Positions 23,153 to 35,108 of a DNA stretch of 64,000 bases are shown in pieces. Position numbers and translations under genes: made by a program. The notes under the pieces are model-generated. The model was not told where the DNA came from. It saw only the letters and a list, made by a program, of their open reading frames with translations, and did no database searches. This stretch comes from Przewalskia tangutica. Lineage: Eukaryota > Streptophyta > Magnoliopsida > Solanales > Solanaceae. The stretch's first letter is position 1. Each line of letters opens with the position of its first letter. The stretch spans positions 20,346,501-20,410,500 of the forward strand of contig CM056734.1 of NCBI GenBank assembly GCA_029844215.1, in the 5' to 3' direction.

Positions 23153-24470
23153 AGACCCAGCCAGCCAGGATGCAGAGCAAGAATGCATATTGGTATATTG
23201 GATTTGCACCCTTGTTCTGGTCTGACTAGAGTCTAGATAAGGAGAACAATTTAGTTTAGCAGAATAATTTAAGACTCATATTTAAGCTTTAAGTTGTTTC
23301 GCTCAATTTTGCTTGTAATTGGAACTACGTGTGACCTGATTCCCTCGTGGGGATACGTAGGCGGTCATATCGGCTTCGGTCCCACCTTTTAGAAAATCCC
23401 AATTTCTCTTTTGCTTGTATTTGGAACTACGTGTGACCTGATTCCCTCGTGGGGATACGTAGGCGGCCATATCGGCTTCGGTCCCACCTTTAGAAAATCT
23501 CAATTTCTCATTTGCTTGTAATAATGAACTACGTCATGACCTGATTCCCTCATGGGATACGTAGGCGGCCTAAATCGGCTTCGGTCACACCATTAGGAAG
23601 CTTTGCCTTCGTTCTGAAAATAACGAGAATACACATAATATACAAGCAACTCCATTGAGACCCACCTTAGGCCAAACACCCTTTGCATATTCAAAACTGG
23701 GACAAGGTAGGAAACCAGATAGGGGTTGCAGGTCCAAACAGGACTGCACGCGGATGTCAAGAACAAGCGGCAAAGTCAAATCTGAATCGACCCCAAAAAA
23801 AACTGACAAATTTTCTTTGAGCGCATGTTTTTCATATTAACAGAAGCAGAAAGTGCAACAGCCGAAGCAGAAAATACGATAAAAAGTTTCTTACGCAGAA
23901 ACAGATCGGGCATGCGAGTGGTCAGAGTTAAAGCTACAAAGTCCGCACAAATCAGCAGCCCCTTTCAAATCTCACAAATTTTCTTTTGAGTACAGATAAC
24001 AGGGGCTGGAAAGTTGGCAACGTTGAAGGGGATTTTCGCATAGCAGCTCGGCTCACAGGGCCACATTCTTATCCTCATTCATTCGTTTTTGCATATCTAT
24101 ATATCCCTGCACTAATTACTGCATCTATCTTTGATTTTGTAGGAAGTTTCACATAGCAGCTCAGACCGCAAAGCCACAATTGCACGCGTCTATCAAGGCG
24201 TCATTTGGCTCACAGGGCCACTCTCATCCTCATTTCTCAATCACTTTACGACTCTAATTATTTTTATTCGGTTTATATTCTGCAGGTAATTTCATTATAG
24301 TGGCCTAGCCCACCGGGTCGAAATCATCTTATTACGCTTGAGCACCGGCGTCATCTGCATCAATGCCTGAGCACCGACATCATCTACATCACGCCTGAGC
24401 ATCGGTGTCATCTTCATCACAATACGGCCATAAAACGATCCTATCTGCATTACGTCCAGAAACGACGTCA
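23153..24470 (+). other. O1 3' region before the 85-bp array
   Basis: Non-coding DNA after gag, where pol would lie in an autonomous relative. It has three TACGTATCCC-type repeats (23303-23600), then a purine-rich stretch. Two copies of a block with CATAGCAGCTC and CTCACAGGGCCAC follow (24035-24065 and 24148-24222), then three short 30-bp-like units with GAGCACCG..GTCATCT (24336-24420). No protein homology is recognised. Confidence 0.6.
23303..23600 (-). repeat. Three TACGTATCCC repeats (about 102 bp) in O1
   Basis: Each unit on the minus strand carries ACCGAAGCCGATATGGCCGC, then CTACGTATCCCCACGAGGGA, then an ACGTAGTTC-like end. CTACGT and ACGTAG can pair across each unit. The same units occur in O2 at 35570-35860 in the opposite orientation, as expected from the inverted elements. 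Confidence 0.85.
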
Positions 24471-24477
24471 TTTCATT

Positions 24478-25430
24478 ATGCCTATGCAACGACTTCATCA
24501 ACAGTTCATCTATGCAACGATGACCTCTACATTTCGTCCATGCAACGACGAACATCTGCATCGCATCCATGCAACAATGCCATCTCATCAAAGCCTATGC
24601 AACGACTTCATCTGCATTTCGTCCATGCAACGACGAACATCTGCATCACGTCCATGCAACTACGTCATTTCATCAAAGCCTATGCAACGGCTTCATCTGC
24701 ATTTCGTCCATGCAACGACGAACATCTGCATCACATCCATGCAACGACGTCATTTCATCAAAACCTATGCAACGGCTTCATCTGCATTTCATCCATGCAA
24801 CGACAACATCTGGATCACGTCTATGCAACGACGTCATTTCATCAAAGCTTTGTCTGGCGGCCGTCGCATTTCGTCCATGCAACGACGAACATCTGCATCG
24901 CATCCATGCAACGGCGCCATCTCATCAAAGCCTATGCAACGGCTTCATCAACATTTCGTCCATGCAATGACGAACATCTGCATCACGTCTATGCAACGAC
25001 GTCATCTCATCAAAGCCTATCTGGCGGCTTCGTCGCATTTCGTCCATCTGACGGCGAACATCTGCGTCACGTCTATGCAACGACGCTATCTCATCAAAGC
25101 CTATGCAACGGCCATCGCATTTTGTCCATGCAACGGCGAACATCTGCATCACGTATATGCAACGGCGTCATCTCATCAAAGCATATCTGCGGCCATCACA
25201 TTTTCGTCTATCTGGCGACGAACATCTGCATCGCGTCCATGCAACGACGCCATCTCATCAAAGCCTATGCAACGGCTTCATCAGCAATTCGTCCATGCAA
25301 TGACGAACATCTGCATCGCGTCTATGCAAAGACGCTATTTCATCTAAGCCTATGCAACGACTTCATATATGTTTCGTCTATGCAACGACGAGCATCTGCA
25401 TCGCGCCCATCCAGTGACGCCATCAACATT
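24478..25430 (+). repeat. 85-bp higher-order tandem array (O1)
   Basis: About eleven units of 84-85 bp, each made of three related 28-29-bp monomers that share (C/T)(C/T)ATGCAACG. The sub-monomers are a GCTTCATCTGCATTTCGT type, an ACGAACATCTGCATC type and an ACGTCATTTCATCAAAG type. Some units near 24850, 25020 and 25200 carry a GTCTGGCGGC variant. All three plus-strand frames stay open over much of the array, giving ORFs of up to 377 codons. These are repeat artefacts unless proven otherwise. Confidence 0.9.
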
Positions 25431-25470
25431 TACAAGCACCCTGTCTGTTACAGCACAACATCACCTGTAA

Positions 25471-25820
25471 CCAGTGTCAATCATAATTCGACACTGGGAC
25501 AAATTTTAAATCTGCATCAGCTTTACTTTTTACTTTAGCATCGCAACAATCCAGTGTCATCGTAATTCGACACTGGGACAAATTTTAAACCTGCATCAGC
25601 TTTACTTTTTACTGTAGCATCGCAACAATCCAGTGTCATTGTAATTCGACACTGGGACATTTTTAAATCTGCGTCAGCTTTACTTTTTACTGTAGCAACG
25701 CAACAATTCAGTGTCATCGTAATTCGACACTGGGACATTTTTTTAATCAGCGTCAGTTTTGCTTTTTATTTTTGCATCACAACGATCCAGTGTCATCATA
25801 ATTTGACACTGGGACATTTT
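25471..25820. repeat. Five 79-bp repeats, each with a CCAGTGTC hairpin
   Basis: Units begin at about 25471, 25551, 25630, 25708 and 25787. Each holds CCAGTGTC, about ten bases, then GACACTGG (an 8-bp stem), followed by a T-rich spacer with GCATCAGCTTTACTTTTTA. They lie between the 85-bp array and the polypurine tract of O1. Confidence 0.9.
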
Positions 25821-25921
25821 TGGGTCTGCAGTATCCCTATTTTTGAGTTTATAGTTTATAAAACAGGACAAAATTGGCTACAAGACAACATCTTTGTCCG
25901 AAGACTCTTCCATCATCTCCG

Positions 25922-25938
25922 TACAAAGAGGGACATGT
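25922..25938 (+). other. O1 polypurine tract
   Basis: ACAAAGAGGGACA sits immediately before the 3' LTR start (TGTTGACA at 25939). It is a short purine run in the position of the plus-strand primer. Confidence 0.6.
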
Positions 25939-28546
25939 TGTTGACAATCAATTTTGACCCGTTTTTTGTATATTTCGTGCAATTTTAAGTATTTTAGCAC
26001 ACCACATTTTAAGCGTTATTTTGCATATTTTTACATAATATTCTATGTTTATTTATTCACAAAATGACATTGCATCTTTTTTATTTTAATTTAAGCATTA
26101 TGTTTTTGTTAATATTATGTTTCTATTATAATAATATTTTGCATCTCTTTAAATAATTAATTGACATCCCGCTTTAATTTTAATTAGACATTAAACATTT
26201 GTCTAAATATTGTATTTTATTATTATTGCATCGGCATTTACATTTTTATAATTTTGAATCTTGTTAATTAATTTTTTTTTAAATAATTAACCCGCTTTGC
26301 ATTTTGTCAAACCAGTCCAGTACGGAACCCAATCCGAATCATTCCAATCCAACACCATTTTTATTTCATCCAAACACCCCCTTTTATTCCCCCCCCCCAT
26401 TTTTAAATTTCAAACCCACCTTTCATTTCCCCCCTAAAATACCAAACCCTAATCTACCCCCGCTGTATTATTCCTTACCCCCCTTTATTAAAGGGGAAAG
26501 CGATCCACAACGTTGAAAAACTTAAAAAAGGGGCAGCCCACAAGCCATTTTTCAGGGGAGAACCCTTTTCATTTTTTTAAAAACCCATTTCCTCCCTTTC
26601 TCCTCGGCCATTCCGTCGCCGCTGCCGCTTCACGGAGCTTGGAGCTCCGGCGAACCCCCTTGAAACACCTGCAGCCATACATGTCCCCTCTCCACTGCTC
26701 CCGTCACCACCATCCCTTCTACCCCCTCGCATCGTCTCCGTCGCTGACTCCGGCGAACTCACGACGCCGGAGTTCGACAGCAACACCAACCCCGTCGTTG
26801 AACCATCCTCACCACTGAGCACACACTCTCGTTCGAACACTGACCCATCACCATCATTGTCCACGCATCCCCACCACTGCATTACGGTGGTGTCGCAGCA
26901 ACCTCGCCGTAGGCACGCCACCACCGTTCTCCCTTTTGGTATTATTGTTGGTTTTTATCTTGTGGGTTTCGGTATGGTTTGATTTTTGCATTTTTCGTAT
27001 CTCGCTGGAGTCTTTGAAACTCCGGCGATCTTGGTTGTCTCCGCCGTTGCTATTCCGGCGAACTATGGCTGTCAAGGATCTGTTGCGTACTGTGTTGGGA
27101 CTGATTTTTATTTACTTTAGTAATTTGGCCGGAGTTTAAAAACTCCGGCGAACCGGTTCGGTGATATTGTGGAGTTTGTCGGCTTGCGTTTGTTTGTTGG
27201 GCTGATTCGACCTCATTTTGGTATAATGGCCGGAGTTTGAACTCCGGCGAACTGCTGGTTTTCCGTCGATTTTTCGGGCACTGCTACTGTTCCGGCGAAC
27301 TGACCACTGTTTCGCTCATGGTTGTCCGTTTTATACTGCTTTTCGCTATTGTTTATTTGGGTATTATTGTTGGCTTTAGTCGATATTTTCGGCGAACTTG
27401 TTGCATTACTTGTGTTTGTTGTATCACTGACTATTGTTTCTTTTGCTTTGAGGTTTGTTTCTGGACTGTTGTGTTGTCCTGATCTATGGGATTGGTTTAA
27501 AACCTTCGCTCTTGTTTAGACTTGCCTTTATTCGTGAATCATTTGTTCATTGGGTTCTGTATTAATTTTAGGCGATTTGGGTCAATTTATTTACTGATTT
27601 TTGAACAAGTTACTACACTTGGTATTTTACTTATTTTTAAATATAATGCTACATTTGGTATTTTACTTATTTTTTTTAAATATAATGCTACACTTGATAT
27701 TTTACTGATTTTGAACATGATACTACACTGGCCTACGAAGGATTTATCCGTCGATCTGGAGGCCCCGTGGTAAGCGAGACGGAATATGTGGGCGAGGAGG
27801 AAAGTGAAAAGATTAGACGAGAATGCATAGTATCGTTCACCGGGAGGTGAGTCGACCGCAGCCGAAGCGATATTGGCTTCTCATGTCTTAGTATCCTTGG
27901 CATACCACTAGCTGAGCCCACACTATATAAAAATATATCTTTTACAATATCTTCTACATATATATCTATATATATATATACATACATTGTGTTTGTTTGG
28001 TAATTTATTTATTATTTACTAACTCTTCTACTAAGTGTCTTTTGCAGGTACTCGGAGGCGTACCCCAAAGTTAAAGCATTCGCATAAAAAATAAAATAAA
28101 AGTGAAATGTCGCTAAATTCTCTTCATTACATCTTTTATGATTATTTGCTTTTATTACTATCTTGTTAAATATATATCTATTTTAAATATTTGCATGCCT
28201 AGTTTAAATATCTCTTGGTTAGTTTAATAATTAGAACACCTTTCGAATTGTAAATTGCATGTTAGCATAATAATTTTAAAACCTAAGTTTGAATGGATAA
28301 CCGCAAGTTAGCGGATCTTAGAGGGTGCCTAACCCCTTCCCTTTAGGATAATAAAGAACCCTTACCTAGAATCTCACATAGTTTCACAGACCTTTAAAAT
28401 GGAGATCATTCGTAGTATTCTATGCTACATTTTTAGTGTCCTAATTCAGTATAATAATTAGGTGGCGACTCCTTTAAATGCATTTTAGGAATCCAACCAT
28501 GTATCAGTAATTCCGTTTCCGACTCCGGTTGAAATGGGGTGTTACA
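25939..28546 (+). repeat. O1 3' LTR (complete)
   Basis: It runs from TGTTGACA to TGTTACA, 2608 bp. From 26302 it is collinear with the truncated 5' LTR, with scattered differences (shorter G run near 26490, changes around 26610-26640 and 27250-27310). Its first 360 bases show what the 5' LTR lost. It carries the hairpins at 27127-27150 and 27229-27248, CCGCAAGTTAGCGG at 28302-28315 and TGGCGACTCC at 28463-28472. Confidence 0.9.
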
Positions 28547-28552
28547 ATGGCG

Positions 28553-30372
28553 TCGTTTCTGAACGCAATGCAGATGTTCGTCGTTTCTGAACGAAGACAG
28601 CGTCGTTTCTGGACGCAAATGCAGATGTTCGTCATTGCATAGACGAAACATAGATGAAGCCATTGCATAGACTTAAATAAAATGGTGTCGCGCATAGACG
28701 CGATGCAGATGTTCGTCGTTGCATAGACGAAATATGATGAAGTTGTTTCATAGGCTTAAATGTAATAGCGTCGTTGCATAGACGCGGTGCATATGTTCGT
28801 CGTTGCATAAACGAAACATGATAAAGTTGTCGCATAGGCTTAAATGAAAATACGTCGTTGTATAGACGCAATATAGATGTTCGTCGTTGCATAGACGCGA
28901 TGCGGATTTTCGTCGTTACATAGACGAAACATAGATGAAACTGTTGCATAGACGCGATGCAGATGTTCGTCGTTGCATAGAAGAAATATAGTTGAAACAT
29001 AGATGAAGCCGTTGCATAGGCTTAAATGAAATGGCGTCGTTGCATAGACGCGATGCAGATATTCATCGTTGCATAGACGAAATATGATAAAGGCGTTGCA
29101 TAGGCTTAAATGAAATGACGTCGCTGCATAGACGCGATGCAGATGTTCGTCGTTGCATAGACAAAACATGATGAAGCCGTTGCTTAGGCTTAAATGAAAT
29201 TGAATCATTGCATAAATGCGGTGCAGATGTTCGTCATTGCATAGACGCGATGCGGATGTTCGTCGTTGCATAGACGAAACATAGATGAAGTCGTCGCATA
29301 GTCTTAAATGAAATCACGTCGTTGCATAGACGTGATACAGATGCTCGTCGTTGCATAGACGAAACATAGATGAAGCTGTTGCATAGGCTTGAATGAAATG
29401 ACGTCGTTGCATAGACGCGATGCAGATATTCGTCATTGCATAGGCGTAAAAGAAATAACGTCATTGCATAGACGCGATGCAGATGTTCGTCGTTGCATAG
29501 ACTAAACATGATGAAGTCGTTGCATAGGTTTAAATATAAAGGTGTCGTTGCATAGACGCGAAGCAGATGTTGCAGATGTTCGTCGTTGCATAGACGAAAC
29601 ATAGATGAAGTCGTTGCATAAGCTTAAAAGAAATGACGTCGTTGCATAGACGCAATGCAGATGTTCGTCGTTGCATAGATGAAACATGGATGAAGCCGTT
29701 ACAATGTATTAAATGAAATAACGTCATTGCATAGATACGATGTAGATGTTCGTTATTGCATAGACAAAAATAAGGTGAAGCCGTTGCATAGACTTAAATG
29801 AAAATGCGTCGTTGCATAGACGCGATGCAGATGTTCTTCGTTGCATAGACGAAACATGGGTGAAGTCGTTTGATAGGCTTAAATAAAAAGGCGTCGTTGC
29901 ATAGACGCGATGCAAATGTTCATCGTTGCATAGACGAAACATGGATGAAGCTGTTGCATAGACTTAAATAAAAATGCGTCATTGCATAGACGTGATGCAG
30001 ATGTTCATCGTTGCATAGACGAAACATGGATGAAGCCGTTGCATAGGCTTAAATGAAAATGCGTCGTTGCATAGACGCAATACAGATGTTCGTCGTTGCA
30101 TAGATAAAACATGGATGAAGCTGTTGCATATACTTACATGAAATGACGTCGTTGCATAGACGCGATGCAGATGTTCGTCAATGCATAGACGAAACATGGA
30201 TGAAGCTGTTGCATAGGCGTAAATGAAAATGTGTCGTTGCATAGACGCGATGCAGATATTCGTCGTTGTTTAGACGAAACATAGACGAAGTCATTGCATA
30301 GGTTTAAATGAAATGACGTCATTGCATAGACACGATGCAGATGTTCATCGTTGCATAAACAAAATATAGACG
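28553..30372 (-). repeat. 85-bp higher-order tandem array (O2), left part
   Basis: About twenty units of the same array as in O1, reverse-oriented. The minus-strand unit reads through CTATGCAACGACG, AACATCTGCATCGCG and CTTCATCTATG-type sub-monomers. Units are more diverged (CG to TG/CA changes, occasional TTTAAG instead of CAAAG). Overlapping minus-strand ORFs of 60-143 codons are by-products of the repeat. The array is broken at 30373 by E2 and resumes at 35109. Confidence 0.9.
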
Positions 30373-31520
30373 TGTTTAGTATAGTGTTAGGCTTGTTTTT
30401 CTTTCTTTTGAGTCACAGCGGTGCAAAATGACGAAAATGAATGAAAAATGGGTATAAAAGGAGGAATCCGAGGCAGAAAATAACAGAAAATGAAGACTCG
30501 AACAAAAGTCAGGCAGCGCCGTGGCTCCAATCATCAGGGTCGCGGCGTTGGAACTGCAGAAACCCCACAAGAGATTGGGCACTGCGGCGCGAGTCAGTAG
30601 GGCCGCGACGCCGGTACGGAAAATCCATTCCGAAGTTAAATTGGCTAATGGCAAAGTGGTCCATATGGCACAAAAATTGATAGATACAAAAGCCCTAGGG
30701 ATTATTCTTTTAGAAGAGGTTGTCCATTCTATCACACAATACAACTCAAGGCAATGATTGATGCTACAATTGGAGACTTAGTTCTACGTAAAAAAAATCT
30801 TTTTTTTAATTCAGTTTATGTATGGATTTTGTGTTAGTTCTTAGCCTGACTATGACTAGGAGATAAACATTTTATTAGGGTTTTCCCTATGAATCGCTTA
30901 AAACTTCTATTCATGAATTAATGCAGTAGTTTGATTTCTTATTCACTTGATTAAGATTTAGTCAATAATTGGTATGAATTCTTGATAATTAATTGATCAC
31001 TAATTATCATAATATATATGATTTCGAATCAAGAACCGAGAGGAGAGATTTGGATATGCTGTAATTGACTAGACATATGTTAAAATCGCGGACGACAGTA
31101 CCCCGATACCAGTGTAGCATTATAGGTTACTGTTCTTAATCCTCCTATGTGGTAAATCATATCATAGAAATATAGAAGGGTTCTGCACTGGGGTTGAGTG
31201 ATTATATGTCCTAACCGGAATATAAGACAGTTTAGTTAACCGTTATCTTAACGTAGAAGAAGAAGTCATTCTAGTTGCATTAAGGATTGAATAGAGTGGA
31301 TAGTCGATGATTTTGGAAGCTCTAATTCATTCATAACTAATTACAACTTAAATAGTTATGTAATTCTTGCAATTATTCTAGTAGTTAAACAAAAATCCAA
31401 CTCATTTATCGTTTGTCAAATAGATAACATAAAATAGATGAACGATACTTAGAAACCAGTCTCTGAGGACTGTATTCAGTCTTATCAGACGATGCGTGAG
31501 CATTCGAAATATCGCTGATA
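30373..31520 (+). repeat. E2 5' LTR (start truncated)
   Basis: Collinear with 33925-35108. It begins at TGTTTAGTATAGTG, which is about 70 bases into the 3' LTR. It includes GC-rich motifs such as GGTCGCGGCG (30538-30547), the GTACCCCGATAC block and the CTGAGGACTGTATTC end block. Small ORFs at 30441-30757 are LTR sequence. Confidence 0.85.
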
Positions 31521-31526
31521 AGTTTT

Positions 31527-31544
31527 TGGCGCCGTTGCCGGGGA
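31527..31544 (+). other. E2 primer-binding site
   Basis: TGGCGCCGTTGCCGGGGA, six bases after the LTR. This is the Athila-type (tRNA-Asp) primer site by family knowledge. It is perfectly preserved although the element is defective. Confidence 0.85.
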
Positions 31545-31769
31545 CTGACATACTTTTAATATAGAACTATCTATTCTTATGTCTAATTTGGTTTGTATAT
31601 ATTTGGACATGTTATTTTATTTCTAATTTGGTTGCTCCAAGAACAAGTTAGAGGTTAGTAAATTAAAAAAAATTACTTGGAAACTTGTTCTGCGAACATC
31701 TTTTTATCACTTTTTGTTGTTTTTCTTATTTTATAGGTAAAGTTAGTAAATTAAAAAAAATGACACATT

Positions 31770-32423
31770 GACTACTACTACTATCAGGGGCAGTGGAGTC
31801 ATCAACAACAGCTTAACCCACAGGTTTCACAGGAAGATCGAAATGAGCTGCAGGAAGCCATACTCAAGCTCACCAAGTGTCAGACTCAGTTTATGGCTGA
31901 GACCAGCGTGTCACTCAGAAATTTGGAGACACAAATAGGGCAACTGATGGATATGGTGATCAATACACCTCAAGAAAATCTGCCTAGCGATACCATTGTG
32001 GGAAGTGGTAAGCAAAGTGAGGAGCCTGAACCACACCAAGTTGTTGAGGAGTTGAGAAAGGTAGTTAGTGTAGAGAAAGAAGGGGTTACTGGAATCCAAT
32101 TTTTCACCTTTTTGGATTCCTTGGAGTTCCTTTTTGTTGTACCCATTGCAGAAGAAACACCACCAGATGTCTTTGCTGACCCCCAAACAGAAAGTCCATA
32201 CCCTCAAGAGAACCCCCAGAAGTCTAGAAATCCATGGAGCTTCATTATTCCTTGCACATTAGGAAATTTTGAATGCAAGCAAGTATTGGGCAATTTGGGG
32301 GCAAGCATAAAAGTACTACCCTTTTTTGTGTTCTATAGAAATGGTGTAGGTGAAGTGAGGCCGTCAACTATTCGGATTGCAAGCCGTTCGCAGAAGGATC
32401 CACTAGACACTAGTAAGGATTAA
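31770..32423 (+). pseudogene. E2 gag-protease remnant
   Basis: An open stretch (clear ATG at 31893, 176 codons) that starts in the C-terminal part of Athila gag: NLETQIGQLMDMV, then the LPSDT motif. After a short spacer it passes directly into the retropepsin region, an IPCTLGNFE-like block and then NLGASIKVLP. The catalytic Asp of DLGAS is Asn here, so the protease would be inactive. It ends soon after in a block like RIASRSQ. The zinc knuckle and all of pol after protease are missing, so gag and protease were fused by deletion. Confidence 0.75.
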
Positions 32424-33855
32424 TTGCGTTCGGCTAAAAGACGTTAAAGACAACGCTACTTGAGAGGCAACCCAAAGTTTTAATTATGTTATTTAAATTT
32501 TTCGTTTTAGTTTGTTTTATTTTAAATTGAACAGTCTCACTTTTGATATTTTTGTTTGTGTTATGATGATAAGTGAGGAAAGTGGACATGAAGCACGGAA
32601 AAACGCTAGAAAAAAAATCGGTGCAGTGCCAATGAGAAATTTCCCCGAAACGCAGTTTCCGCCGCCACCACCACCATTTTGAACCGCTATTGTCTGTAAG
32701 TCATCCCTTTTATTTTTTAGTCTTACACATTTTGGACAATATGTCGTTTACGTTGTGGCGGGGGGGGGGGGGGGGGGTTGTTTGTTTTTCTATTTTTTTG
32801 TGTCCATCCAGTTTTGAGTCTTTTGGTTGTTTTTGTGTTCTATATGAGTCAAACTTTTTTTAGGATTATGCATGTTGTGTTTACTTGGAACGCCTAATTA
32901 ATTAAGTGGGATAATATAATGGAATGAGAAGCTAAAATCTGTGTGCTTAAGTTAGATATGCCAAAGATTCATGGAAACTTGAGTATTTGGAATATTCTGT
33001 GCTTAGCATGTATATTGTCAATTGGAAAAAACATCTATGATGTCTGCTGCCTGTTATTTAAGGCGAAATAGTTACGATGTACATGTTAGGGAGATGATTC
33101 AGACATTTCTTTGTTAGCACTTCTTACCATTCATTACCTACCCTGCACTAAAATGTATCCCTAGTCTGCCCCTTTGAGCCTAAAATAAAAATTATTTATT
33201 TGGCACCTTATGTTTCCTCGTGTAGCATAAGCAGTAATTGAAGATAGGGAGGAAAAGAGTGAAAAAGAAATTTCAAAAAGAGAGTGAAAAGTTATGCACC
33301 CCAATGAAAATGGAAAAGTTTAAGTTTGGGGGTGCCTATGTAAATATATTTCATGCTCTCAACCAAAAAGAAAAATGAGGAATGATAGGTATGACTTGAA
33401 AAGAATACCAAAAAGAAGGAGATGAAATGGTTGAATGAGAAAAATGCTTATGGTATGTAAATTGAGCCTAAATTCCTAATCTTACCTACCCCAGCCTAAG
33501 CTTACATTGCAACCCTGAAAAGTCTTGATGATCCCTAGTATGTATGTCCATGATTAGTGGAGAATAACAAGTGAATAGACTATATTACTTTGAGAAAAAT
33601 GAAATGAAACTGACATGCATATGTTAGGTGTTTATGCTTTCAGTGATTGTGACTTAAATGAATCAGCGAAATATCTAACTTGAAATTCTAGATTGTTAAA
33701 TGCATGCTACATCTATTCCTGCATATTATCCTAACTAACGTTCATGTGTTTCTAAGTGCAGCTGCTTGACCTGAGTCTTTGAGTCTTTTGATTTTTGTTT
33801 CTTTGTTTTGTTTTGTTCTTTGCTCGAGGGCGAGCAAAGTTCATGTTTGAGGGTT
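32424..33855 (+). other. E2 3' non-coding region and polypurine tract
   Basis: Shares many blocks with E3 59911-61395, including ACTTGAGAGGCAACCCAA (32459-32476), AAGTTTGGGGGTGCCTATG (33320-33338) and CGAGGGCGAGCAAAGTT (33825-33841). A run of 17-19 Gs occurs near 32759-32777. The polypurine tract before the 3' LTR is degenerate (TTTGAGGGTT). No ORF of note. Confidence 0.7.
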
Positions 33856-35108
33856 TGTTAGACATATTTTATATACCATTTTGAGTCATTTTTTATTAGT
33901 ATTTTACTCCTTTTCGTTGTGTTTAGTATAGTGTTAGACTTATTTTTCTTTCTTTTGAGTCACAACGGTCCAAAATGGCAAAATGACAAAAAGGAATGAA
34001 AAGGGGCATAAAAGGAGAAATCCGAGACAGGAAAGGACAGAAAATGAAGACCCGAACAAAAGGCAGGTAGCGCCGCAGCTCCAGTCAGCAGGGCCGCAGC
34101 GCCGGAACTGCAGAAAACCCACAGAAGATTGGGCGCCGCGACGCCATTCAGCAGGGCCACGGCGCCGGTACGGAAAATCCAGTTCCGAAGTTAAATTGGC
34201 TAAGGGCAAAGTGGTCCATAGGGCACGAAAATTGATAGATACAAAAGCCCTAGGGATTATTCTTTTAGAAGAGGTTGATCATTCTATCACACAATACAAC
34301 TTAGGGCAAGGATTGAAGCTACAATTGGAGACTTAGTTTTACATAATTTTTCTTTCTTTCTTTCTTTTTAATTCAGTTTATGTATGGATTTTGTGTTAGT
34401 TCTTAGTGTGACTATGACTAGGAGATAAACACTTTATTAGAGTTTTCCTTATGAATCGCTTGAAGCTTCTATTCATGAATTAATGCAGTAGTTTGATTTC
34501 TTCTTCACTTGATTAAGATTTAGTCAATAATTGGTATGAATGCTTGATAATTAATTGATCACTAATTATCATAATATATATGATTTCGAATCAAGAACCG
34601 AGAGGAGAGATTTGGATATGCTGTAATTGACTAGACATATGTTAAAATCACGGATGACAGTACCCCGATACTTGTGTAGCATTATAGGTTACTGTTCTTA
34701 ATCCTCCTATTTGGTAAATCCTATCATAGAAATATAGAAGGGTTCTGCACTGGGGTTGAGTGATTATATTTCCTAACCGAAATATAAGACAGTTTAGTTA
34801 ATCGATATCTTAACGTAGAAGAAGAAGTCATTCTAGTTGCATTAAGGATTGAATAATGTGGATAGTCTAGGATTTTGAAAGCCCTAATTCATTCATAACT
34901 GATTACAACTTAAATAGTTCTGTAATTCTTGCAATTATTCTAGTAGTTAAACAAAAACCCAACTCAATTATCGATTGTCAAATAGATATCATAAAATAGA
35001 TGAACGGTACTTAGAAACCAGTCTCTGAGGACTGTATTCGATCTTATCAGACTATATTACTTGTCAATGATGCGTGCGCTTGCGTGAGCATTCGAAATAT
35101 CGCTGACA
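33856..35108 (+). repeat. E2 3' LTR
   Basis: It runs from TGTTAGAC to CGCTGACA, 1253 bp. The GC-rich segment (34068-34170) carries repeated CGCCGCAGC/GGCGCCGG motifs. ORFs on either strand here are products of that segment. Confidence 0.85.

Larger units (their letters stand above)
14858..28546 (+). mobile_element. Tat/Ogre-like element O1, inverted inside O2
   Basis: A plus-strand element: 5' LTR (14858-17120, first 360 or so bases missing), tRNA primer site, leader, short gag split by S1, tandem-repeat 3' region, polypurine tract and complete 3' LTR (25939-28546). The internal region is about 4.6 kb without S1 and has no protease, reverse transcriptase, RNase H or integrase, so it is non-autonomous. 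The left flank is the O2 LTR and the right flank is the O2 array, so it entered O2 near its 3' end in reverse orientation and the inner LTR junction was later lost. Confidence 0.75.
30373..35108 (+). mobile_element. Athila-like deletion derivative E2
   Basis: 5' LTR (30373-31520, first 70 or so bases missing), primer site, a short gag-protease pseudogene, a non-coding 3' region and a complete 3' LTR (33856-35108). Reverse transcriptase, RNase H and integrase are absent. It sits inside the O2 array, which resumes at 35109 in the same orientation. The two LTRs are very similar. Confidence 0.85.

Noticed and set aside
24405..25538. A 377-codon open frame as a repeat-protein gene
   Set aside because: It lies wholly in the 85-bp array and its 30-bp forerunners. 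The other two frames are open too, so openness is a property of the repeat unit, with no start context or domain.
28433..30322. A run of overlapping minus-strand ORFs that looks like an operon or gene family
   Set aside because: These are frames of the inverted array in O2; peptides repeat with the array and switch frame.
24478..30372. CRISPR-like array
   Set aside because: Monomers are contiguous, without unique spacers. The setting is a plant retrotransposon and no cas gene is present.
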